Assembly (NCBI RefSeq): GCF_032813545.1
Contig: NZ_CP136520.1
Coordinates: 1,792,001 to 1,856,000 of the forward strand
Direction: 5' to 3'
From: Nodosilinea sp. E11
Lineage (GTDB): Bacteria > Cyanobacteriota > Cyanobacteriia > Phormidesmidales > Phormidesmidaceae
DNA: 64,000 bases
Shown here: one piece after another, positions 58,163 through 64,000 of the stretch
Position numbering within the stretch: position 1 is the first letter of the stretch
How the letters are laid out: each line of letters opens with the position of its first letter
Notes under the pieces: generated by a model
Seen by the model: the letters and a program-made list of their open reading frames with translations, nothing else
Told to the model about the DNA's origin: nothing
The model's database searches: none
Position numbers and translations under genes: made by a program

Positions 58163-58250
58163 GGTTGGGTGAAACGGAGTGGAACCCAACATCTCCGTCG
58201 CGCCGCCAAGGCCAACGCTTTGTTGGGTTACGTTAGCACTTTACCCAACC
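58163..58250. repeat. GGTTGGGT palindromic dispersed element
   Basis: GGTTGGGT (58163-58170) is inverted at ACCCAACC (58243-58250), and inside it AACCCAACA pairs with TGTTGGGTT. This layout, with GTGAAACGGAGTG in the arms, is a common cyanobacterial dispersed repeat. It stands just after the stop of the RMND1-like gene (which ends at 58275 reading leftward). Confidence 0.75.
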
Positions 58251-58274
58251 GACAGAACTCCTTTGATGGCCCTT

Positions 58275-59129
58275 CTATCGCGTCCAAATTTCATAAATGG
58301 CCAGCGCAATCTCAATCACAATCAAAATCGTGATGTACCACTCTACTCGGTGACTGCTATTGCGCTGCAAGAGATTTAGCGAGGTTTCTACTGTTCTAGA
58401 AATTAGCGCTAGCTTTTTCTCCAAAATGACCAATCGTTCCCTCAGCTCATATTCATCTTCAAGTCGGAGGTACAGACGATCTAGTGTGGGATCATCCCAA
58501 ACTGGGTCCGGTTTCTCGCCCACCTCCACAATGCCAAACATCTTTTGCTGAATCAGCAATGTACCGCCAATGTAGTTGAGGAGGTCTTCCTCTTTGGGCG
58601 ATCGCCTATTCTTGCCCTGAATACCAATGGTAAACGGCTTGATCGATTGAAAGATATCGGCAATCTCGACCTCGTAGTAGTTCAAAACCACACTCTTGCC
58701 CAGCGCTTCAGCTACAATTTGTAATCGCTCAGCGCTGTAGTCTTGCAGCCAGAGCACATTGCCCTCTAAACGCTCTTTGGCCTGGGGACGAAAGGCGATC
58801 GATAGCTCTTCTGAAATGGTTGACTCGATGGGTTCGACAATGTGAGGCCGCAGCATATCTAGCAGAGCATTTTCCTCATCGACACTCAGATCAAAGGTGA
58901 TAATCACGCCATAGCGCAGCAGTACGGCACAGCCCGTGGCCCCGGCCCGAATAATGAGTGGATTCGTCGCCAGTAGCTCGGTTCGGTCTAAGGTTTTGAG
59001 AGACAGTCGCTCACCCACAATACTGGCACGGGCCAGGATAGTTTCTTTGCTAGCCCAGTCCAGATGAGTGGTCGGTGCCAGGGTTTGGGCGTCGGTAGTT
59101 TTAGTCAAACTATTGTCGGTAAAAGTCAT
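58275..59129 (-). CDS. RMND1/Sif2 (DUF155) family membrane protein
   Basis: 284 residues. LLRYGVIITFDLS, the DYSAERLQIVAEALGKSVVL block and LLNYIGGTLLIQQKMFGIVEVGEKPDPVWDDP are the DUF155 signature. The C-terminus is a membrane helix (about 263-280, YITILIVIEIALAIYEIW). The mitochondrial relatives RMND1/RMD1 support translation or anchoring; the bacterial role is unknown. It is enclosed by inverted copies of a GTAGGATGGGCAAAGC repeat. Confidence 0.88.
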   Translation of the reverse strand: MTFTDNSLTKTTDAQTLAPTTHLDWASKETILARASIVGERLSLKTLDRTELLATNPLIIRAGATGCAVLLRYGVIITFDLSVDEENALLDMLRPHIVEPIESTISEELSIAFRPQAKERLEGNVLWLQDYSAERLQIVAEALGKSVVLNYYEVEIADIFQSIKPFTIGIQGKNRRSPKEEDLLNYIGGTLLIQQKMFGIVEVGEKPDPVWDDPTLDRLYLRLEDEYELRERLVILEKKLALISRTVETSLNLLQRNSSHRVEWYITILIVIEIALAIYEIWTR

Positions 59130-59195
59130 GAGAATTCTGATTTTGTTAGATTAATTTAGCGGTTAAGTAGGAAGGCGCAATTAAATATAAACCCG

Positions 59196-59242
59196 CGTAG
59201 GATGGGCAAAGCATCGCGTGCCCATCCTCAGGACATCCTACG
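59196..59242. repeat. GTAGGATGGGCAAAGC repeat copy, nested palindrome
   Basis: CGTAGGATG (59196-59204) pairs with CATCCTACG (59234-59242); within it GGATGGGCA (59200-59208) pairs with TGCCCATCC (59219-59227). It is the mirror copy of 58024-58053. Confidence 0.8.
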
Positions 59243-59341
59243 TTTAATTGCAACTGCCGACCTACAGCGATGGTCAGATCGAGTGGCTGATGAGTAAATT
59301 GTGCCTAGTCAGGGTTTCCGGGTCTTTAGACATCCCCAAAG

Positions 59342-60022
59342 TTATCCTGGCAACGTACTCGTGAGCGTCTGGTGGGTGGTGAGTTCTAGCGGCGCACCCT
59401 GCAATCGTTGACTCATCCGCAGCTGCCGATACAGAGGACGCCAGTGCCAAAGAATGTTGGCCAAAGCTTCCCAGAGGGTTAGCCAGCCAAACACGGTTAC
59501 CCCCTGACCGAGCAACAATAAGCCAATTCCGGTATCGGTAGTGGCTTGACGAGCGTCTAAAAAAACCGACAGCCCTAGTGCTCCACCCCCCAACAGCCCC
59601 AGCAAAACGGCATCGCCGACCAGTTTTTGTAAATCTTGACGGCGCACCTCTTCTAGGTGGGAAAAGTAGCGCTGAATTGCCGTTTGCATAATGCCAGCAG
59701 AGCCACGAGCGGTCAGCTGATCGTCAAAGTCAGTCATTAGGTTGATGTTCAGCAGCAGCGATTCGTCGCCCAATTCAGATAAACGGGCAAACAGATAATC
59801 AATAAAATCTTTGTTGAGATTGAGCACAGTTGCGTTTTGATTATCAGGTTCATTGCCAAAGTTTTTCGGAAATCCCTCAAAGGGCATGAGTAGCGCTGTC
59901 GGTGAGCTGAGCTGTAGGCGCACGACGACATGACCATCGGGCGATCGCGTGTAGCTGTCGGCGAGCTGCTTTTCTCTTACCGTTCGGCGGCGGGGCGGAA
60001 ATAATCGAAAAACTCGTTTCAC
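59342..60022 (-). CDS. two-helix membrane protein, unknown
   Basis: 226 residues from a GTG at 60022: basic N-terminus (FRLFPPRRRTVREKQ), an acidic middle part (FARLSELGDESLLLNINLMT) with ERLxxL-like helix, two membrane helices (about 135-155 and 160-178) and a basic C-terminus. I do not recognise it; similar proteins of unknown function exist in cyanobacteria. The open frame continues upstream to 60829 across the divergent GH1 gene, where it is only a shadow, so the start is set below it. It shares orientation with the neighbouring RMND1-like gene. Confidence 0.7.
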   Translation of the reverse strand: MKRVFRLFPPRRRTVREKQLADSYTRSPDGHVVVRLQLSSPTALLMPFEGFPKNFGNEPDNQNATVLNLNKDFIDYLFARLSELGDESLLLNINLMTDFDDQLTARGSAGIMQTAIQRYFSHLEEVRRQDLQKLVGDAVLLGLLGGGALGLSVFLDARQATTDTGIGLLLLGQGVTVFGWLTLWEALANILWHWRPLYRQLRMSQRLQGAPLELTTHQTLTSTLPG

Positions 60023-60217
60023 AGACGCATCAGCAGAAGCAGCAAAGGTATAGCGTAAGAGCCATGGCCCTGATTGTGGCCAAAAAGCAGGGCTGCCGCA
60101 AGTAGCACCTGGAGTACAACCCAGGGCATAGTCCTCCAGCACCTCTACACAGTTTAGGCGTTGCAAAGCAGCCCTCCGTTGAGTACCGTTGCAGACGCAA
60201 GCATGTAGGACGAGGCT

Positions 60218-61582
60218 ATGGTCTACGCATTTCCGCCGGGGTTTCAGTGGGGGGTCGCCACCTCGTCGTACCAAATCGAGGGCGCTGCCGACGGGCGTGG
60301 CCCCAGCGTGTGGGATGTGTTTAGCCAGACCCCAGGCCGAGTACTGAATGGCGATACGGGGGCCGTTGCCTGCGATCACGTCCACCGCTACCGCGACGAC
60401 ATTGCCCTGATGGCAGAGTTGGGGGTGCGCCACTACCGCTTTAGCATCTCCTGGCCCCGCATTTTGCCCGAGGGACGGGGGGCAGTAAACCAGGCAGGGC
60501 TGGCCTTCTACAGCGAGCTGGTCGATACCCTGCTGGAGTTTGGCATTACACCCCACGCCACCCTGTTCCACTGGGATAGCCCCCAAGCGCTCGAAACCAA
60601 GTACGGCTCCTGGCGCAATCGGCAGATGGCGCAAGATTTTGCCGACTATGCGGCGGTGGTGGTGAAAAGGTTGGGCGATCGCATCACCCACTGGATGACG
60701 CTGAATGAAATTTTCTGCTTTACCCACATCGGCTACGGCGTCGGCCACGTTCCCGAAATGGCCCCCGGCACCGTGGTCAAAACCGCCAAAGCAGTCTGGC
60801 AGACCTCCCACCACGCCCTGCTGGCCCACGGGCTCGGCTGTCAGGCGATTCGCGCCGCCTCGCCCCAGCCCTGCCAGGTTTCCCTGGTAGATAACTATCT
60901 GGCTACCGTCCCCCTCAGCGACACCCCCGGCGATATTGCGGCGGCTCAGGCGGCCTTTCCCCTGACGGGCACCAACGGCGGCATTCTCTACCCAGCGCTA
61001 ACGGGCCACTACAGCCCCCAATTGCTAGAGGAGCTGGGCGAGAATGCCCCCGACATACAACCCGGCGACCTGGAGGTGATTTACCAACCCATCGATTCCC
61101 TGGGCTTTAATGTCTATACCGGGGTTTATGTGCGGGCGGCTGACAATGAACGGGGCTTTGAGATGTTGCCCTTTCCCCAGGGCTACCCACGCCTGCACAT
61201 GCCCTGGCTGCATATTCTGCCCGATAGCCTCTACTGGGGCGTGCGCCACATCAGCGATACCCTACAACGCCCAGAGTTGCGCGTTTTCATCAGCGAGAAC
61301 GGCTGCGCCGCCCAGGATGAACTGACACCCACCGGGGAGGTGCTCGATCTAGACCGAATTCAGTACTTGCAACAGTATCTCCGATCGGCCCACCGGGCGG
61401 TGCAGGAGGGCTACCCGCTGATGGGCTACTTTCTGTGGAGCTTTTTAGATAATTTTGAGTGGGCCTATGGGCGCGATCGCCGCTTTGGCATCACCTACGT
61501 AGACTTTGCCACCCAGCAGCGCATCCCCAAGGCCAGCTATCACTGGTATGCCCACTGCGTGCAAGAGAATCGGGTGGTTTAG
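60218..61582 (+). CDS. GH1 beta-glucosidase
   Basis: 454 residues, a (beta/alpha)8 barrel. Acid/base E164 (WMTLNEIFC) and nucleophile E360 (VFISENGC) are both present, as are FQWGVATSSYQIEGAADGRG and RFSISWPRILPEG. It should hydrolyse beta-linked glucosides or cello-oligosaccharides; there is no signal peptide, so it is probably cytosolic. Confidence 0.95.
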   Translation: MVYAFPPGFQWGVATSSYQIEGAADGRGPSVWDVFSQTPGRVLNGDTGAVACDHVHRYRDDIALMAELGVRHYRFSISWPRILPEGRGAVNQAGLAFYSELVDTLLEFGITPHATLFHWDSPQALETKYGSWRNRQMAQDFADYAAVVVKRLGDRITHWMTLNEIFCFTHIGYGVGHVPEMAPGTVVKTAKAVWQTSHHALLAHGLGCQAIRAASPQPCQVSLVDNYLATVPLSDTPGDIAAAQAAFPLTGTNGGILYPALTGHYSPQLLEELGENAPDIQPGDLEVIYQPIDSLGFNVYTGVYVRAADNERGFEMLPFPQGYPRLHMPWLHILPDSLYWGVRHISDTLQRPELRVFISENGCAAQDELTPTGEVLDLDRIQYLQQYLRSAHRAVQEGYPLMGYFLWSFLDNFEWAYGRDRRFGITYVDFATQQRIPKASYHWYAHCVQENRVV

Positions 61583-61698
61583 CCGCGATCGCTAACCTGC
61601 CAATCATCAATGCCACTCGAAGCAACCGTTCGCTGGCGATCAAGATCGCTGCCGCCCGTTACCCCAGCCAGCATGACGTTAAACATCTGCCAACAAAA

Positions 61699-61724
61699 CA
61701 CCCCCAAGCCAAGGCCGGGGGGTG
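61699..61724 (-). terminator. terminator of the 65-residue gene
   Basis: Read on the minus strand, CACCCCC pairs with GGGGGTG and is followed by TTTTGTT (61698 to 61692). It is 51 bases after the stop of the gene at 61775-61972. Confidence 0.65.
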
Positions 61725-61774
61725 AATAAGAACTCAGCAATTTCAGAGACTCAATCAAACTTAGAACGCGACAC

Positions 61775-61972
61775 CTAGGCCAGAAAACCGAGGCGCTGGC
61801 CGTTGTCGCGAGCGGTACGAATCCACGCTTGGCGCTTTTTGCTATCAATCCCAAAGCGGTTGCAGAATTTGGTAATTGTCTTGGAGTGAAGAGCGATCGC
61901 CTGACCCCGCAGTTGGTTGAACTTGGGGGTTCCCATCATCGAACGAACCAGCAAAATCATCGGTGCAAACAT
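61775..61972 (-). CDS. conserved small cyanobacterial protein, 65 residues
   Basis: MFAPMILLVRSMMGTPKFNQ then LRGQAIALHSKTITKFCNRF and IRTARDNGQRLGFLA: a short protein I recall as conserved across cyanobacteria, sometimes annotated only as hypothetical. It is very basic, with a CNRFGIDSKKRQ core. No function is established to my knowledge. It lies 58 bases downstream of the ssl1498-family gene on the same strand and may be co-transcribed. Confidence 0.8.
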   Translation of the reverse strand: MFAPMILLVRSMMGTPKFNQLRGQAIALHSKTITKFCNRFGIDSKKRQAWIRTARDNGQRLGFLA

Positions 61973-62030
61973 CGCGCTTTTCCTCCAAAGACTAGTTAAG
62001 ACTGACCGACAAACCCGCAGCGAACTTGGC

Positions 62031-62204
62031 TTAGCTCACCGCCAGAGAAACCAGAAACAGGCCGGTCACCAACAGCGAGGCAAAGGCGGCTTGCTTGGCG
62101 TAGCGCTCTTGCTGCTCAGGAGAGGGGTAGGTAGCAAAATACACTTCAGGCTCTACGGCGTAGTTGTTGAGAATGCCGTTGTCAAGCTGGGTAGTGGTAA
62201 ACAT
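62031..62204 (-). CDS. ssl1498-family light-harvesting-like small protein
   Basis: 57 residues: MFTTTQLDNGILNNYAVEPE, YFATYPSPEQQERYA and one membrane helix, FASLLVTGLFLVSLAVS. The NGILNNYAxEPxVYFAxYPSPEQQxRYA pattern is that of ssl1498, a thylakoid light-harvesting-like family. ATG at 62204 is fixed by AGGAGG nine bases upstream; a longer frame to 62348 is rejected. A textbook HLR1 element overlaps its predicted promoter (62238-62266), consistent with high-light regulation. Confidence 0.9.
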   Translation of the reverse strand: MFTTTQLDNGILNNYAVEPEVYFATYPSPEQQERYAKQAAFASLLVTGLFLVSLAVS

Positions 62205-62237
62205 TTCAAGGCCCTCCTGGGGTGTCAAATGTTGCTT

Positions 62238-62276
62238 TATGTAAACTAATGTAACAGCAATGTAACGAAAGTGCAA
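62238..62276 (-). promoter_or_regulatory. HLR1 (RpaB) element over the promoter of the ssl1498-family gene
   Basis: On the minus strand the order is GTTACATT-GCT-GTTACATT-AG-TTTACATA (62266 to 62238). The last two units fit the HLR1 consensus exactly, with a two-base spacer. A -35 box TTGCAC (62276-62271), a 17-base spacer and a -10 box TACATT (62253-62248) overlap them. The transcript would start about 36 bases before the ATG at 62204. A site over the core promoter suggests repression by RpaB in low light. Confidence 0.8.
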
Positions 62277-62470
62277 CATTTCCTTGCCTATTTTTTGCAC
62301 ATGCGTTAACCCACGCCTGAAGGACGCAGGCTTGGACGCTTGATCCACCGATAGGGCACAACGGTTGATTCCCTACCAGTGATCAACCACAAGTCCGGTC
62401 TAGAGTCAGGTCTTGTGCCCACCGCCTCTCCCCCGGTGCTACCATAGCAACGCCCATAACCCCTACCCCA

Positions 62471-62983
62471 ATGGATCTCAAAGCCCACATCCGCGATATT
62501 CCTGACTTTCCCCAGCCTGGCATTCTCTTCCGCGACATTACGCCACTGCTGGGCAACCCCACCGCCCTGCAATACAGCATCGATCTATTTGCTGAGCAGG
62601 TAGCCGAGTATCGTCCCGACTACATTGTGGGGATTGAGTCGCGAGGGTTTATCTTTGGCATGCCCCTGGCCTACAAAATGGGCGTTGGCTTTGCGCCCGT
62701 GCGCAAGCCCGGCAAGCTGCCCGCCGCCGTCCACGCCGCCAGCTACGCCCTTGAATATGGCCACGACACTATAGAACTGCACCAAGATGCCTTCACGCCG
62801 GGCAGCCGAGTCCTCATCATTGACGATTTAATTGCCACCGGGGGCACTGCCGCCGCCACCGCCCAACTAGTTGAGCAGACCGGCTGTACCGTCGCTGGGT
62901 TTGGCTTTGTCATTGAGCTAGTTGGTCTGGCGGGGCGCGCCAAACTGCCCGACGTGCCGATCACGGTGCTGCTTCAGTATTAA
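62471..62983 (+). CDS. apt: adenine phosphoribosyltransferase
   Basis: Salvages adenine to AMP with PRPP. 170 residues; [31 protein letters not shown] and the PRPP loop [17 protein letters not shown] are the family motifs. Length and start are typical. It converges on the PrsW-like gene; a 46-bp palindrome lies between them. Confidence 0.97.
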   Translation: MDLKAHIRDIPDFPQPGILFRDITPLLGNPTALQYSIDLFAEQVAEYRPDYIVGIESRGFIFGMPLAYKMGVGFAPVRKPGKLPAAVHAASYALEYGHDTIELHQDAFTPGSRVLIIDDLIATGGTAAATAQLVEQTGCTVAGFGFVIELVGLAGRAKLPDVPITVLLQY

Positions 62984-63015
62984 AGAAGAAAGTCTCAGCC
63001 CAACCCTGGGAGGCC

Positions 63016-63061
63016 GATCTGTTTGCTATGAACCGTTTAAACGGTTTATAGCAAACAGATC
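63016..63061. repeat. 46-bp near-perfect palindrome
   Basis: GATCTGTTTGCTAT (63016-63029) is inverted at 63048-63061, and AACCGTTT/AAACGGTT continues the symmetry to the centre. Only one opposed pair is imperfect (G63030 against T63047, a wobble in RNA). It lies between convergent apt and the PrsW-like gene and probably acts as a bidirectional terminator stem, though no T-run follows. Confidence 0.85.
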
Positions 63062-63805
63062 TCAATCGAGTGGGCTACGGCTAAGGGCATAGCGTAGGCA
63101 GCGGAGCACCACAAACCACAGCACCCCAATTACCAGCACCAACCCCAGTCGGTTGAGCCACCAGCTCGACTCTAGAGCTAAAGCATTAAAGGTCGCGTGG
63201 GAGGCCATCGCCGCCAATAGCCCATTGCCTACCAGCCCCGCGCCCCGCCCTGGCGGCCCAGAAAATTTGGCCATTCCCAGGGCATAACCCCACAGCGATG
63301 ACCACAACGCGTGCCCCGGCCCTGCTAACAATCCTTGTAGGGCAAACATAGTGAGAACGGCAGGCCAAGCCGCTCCTGCCGCTGTCCCAGGCCCCAGCCG
63401 GATCACGGCAAAATAGGCATAAAGCATTGAGCCCATCACTTGCAGGGTGGCAAAGCCCAGGCCTGCAGCCGCCGCAAAGATAATGCCATCTACCGGCTCA
63501 TCAAACTCAGGGTGAAAATAAACACCCCGCTTGACCACTCCAAACTTGGCCAGCTCCGCCAAAATTGGCACGACTACCACCGCCATTACCCCTGGAGGCA
63601 GCGGTACAAACTGCCGCACCAAAAAAACAGGAATAAACGCCAGCAAACCCAGGCCAAAAATCTTCATCACCAGCCCTCGTGGCTCGGGGTTGAGTTTGTC
63701 ACGGGTATAGAAAAACCACAACAGAAATGCCAGCGGAGCCAAGGCCAGGGCCACAATGCCCACCACGGAAGCCAACATGTTTGAGTCAGTTGCAAGGGTT
63801 GCCAT
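63062..63805 (-). CDS. PrsW-family membrane protein, key glutamates missing
   Basis: 247 residues with about eight helices. PrsW glutamic intramembrane proteases carry EExxK, GFAxxE, and two later histidines. Here the first reads ILAELAKFG (A83 in place of the first Glu, E84 present), the second GLGFATLQVM (Q122 in place of Glu), while H165 (GPGHALWSS) and H203 (SHATFNAL) are kept. DEPVDGIIFAAAAGLGF is otherwise typical. The fold is clear, but proteolytic activity is doubtful. It may act as a pseudoprotease or a chaperone-like membrane protein. Confidence 0.85.
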   Translation of the reverse strand: MATLATDSNMLASVVGIVALALAPLAFLLWFFYTRDKLNPEPRGLVMKIFGLGLLAFIPVFLVRQFVPLPPGVMAVVVVPILAELAKFGVVKRGVYFHPEFDEPVDGIIFAAAAGLGFATLQVMGSMLYAYFAVIRLGPGTAAGAAWPAVLTMFALQGLLAGPGHALWSSLWGYALGMAKFSGPPGRGAGLVGNGLLAAMASHATFNALALESSWWLNRLGLVLVIGVLWFVVLRCLRYALSRSPLD

Positions 63806-64000
63806 GGGCCAGGAGAAGAAGCGTGCTTTTAATCATATATCGAGAGCATGAGGGCCGCCGCTAGGGGTGAGAAGGGGTAGCCAAAACCAGAAGACAAGGT
63901 TTGAACTTTGATTTTTTGAGGGTTTTGTCATACCGGATGGACTTTTGAGTTCGTCTGCCACTCCCTTTACCTTCCCAATAAAGACCACAATCTTTGTAAG
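63806..64000. other. 195-base end of window
   Basis: Upstream region of the PrsW-like gene. No gene, repeat or RNA was recognised. Confidence 0.35.

Noticed and set aside
60023..60829. N-terminal 269 codons of a long minus-strand open frame joined to the 59342-60022 gene
   Set aside because: It runs antisense through the clearly real GH1 gene and its upstream region. The translation (rich in Gly, His, Val, Cys) looks like a shadow; the family-like sequence begins only below 60022.

Overview
The window is a piece of a cyanobacterial chromosome. psaA and psaB lie in tandem, and several cyanobacterium-restricted small proteins are present (DUF1815, a PatD-like protein, an ssl1498-family light-harvesting-like protein, and a 65-residue protein ending in RLGFLA). 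The octamer GCGATCGC (HIP1), a hallmark of many cyanobacterial genomes, recurs throughout. The DNA is GC-rich and the gene content suits a Leptolyngbya- or Nodosilinea-like filament, but the genus is inference. No rRNA, tRNA or CRISPR array was seen.

Layout. 1-0.36 kb: tail of an IS110-type transposase. 0.36-8.5 kb: rpe, a FecR/CHASE2-cyclase pair, a type II NADH dehydrogenase and a four-ACT aspartokinase. 8.5-20 kb: DUF1815, an SbmA/BacA-type ABC exporter, pirin, an 8-oxoguanine-deaminase-like amidohydrolase, an aldehyde dehydrogenase, DUF1499, purK and the (p)ppGpp synthetase/hydrolase. 20-26 kb: patD-like gene, a zinc-ribbon protein, a fused two-ATPase peptide-type ABC protein, a repeat-bearing spacer and glgX. 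26-32 kb: a long psaA leader region with two unreported micro-ORFs and a palindrome, then psaA-psaB. 31.9-34.9 kb: an AT-rich accessory island without HIP1 sites beyond its first genes, holding a DUF4160/DUF2442 pair, decayed copies of such genes and a Vsr/DUF559-type nuclease with an unrecognised C-terminal domain. 35-44 kb: manC, an LCP cell-wall ligase, xseA-xseB, a CBS-PAS-GGDEF-EAL protein and a single-domain response regulator. 44-49 kb: a GyrA/ParC homologue, an orphan MalK-type ATPase and a small membrane protein. 49-53 kb: a translationally coupled nickel/cobalt ECF operon (lipoprotein, NikL-like, CbiM, CbiQ, CbiO). 53-64 kb: geranylgeranyl-reductase-like flavoprotein, glycosyltransferase, GDPD, TIGR02466 oxygenase-like protein, GNAT, an RMND1/DUF155 membrane protein between inverted repeats, a GH1 beta-glucosidase, two photosynthesis-related small proteins, apt and a PrsW-like membrane protein lacking its key glutamates.

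Most genes are housekeeping. The most interesting observations are a textbook HLR1 (RpaB) site placed over the promoter of the ssl1498-family gene, the two tandem micro-ORFs with strong ribosome binding sites upstream of psaA, the toxin-antitoxin-like graveyard next to the DUF559 nuclease, the apparently inactive PrsW homologue, and several dispersed palindromic repeat families. Nothing here is proof of an undescribed system; the 31.9-34.9 kb island and the psaA upstream region are the best places to look.
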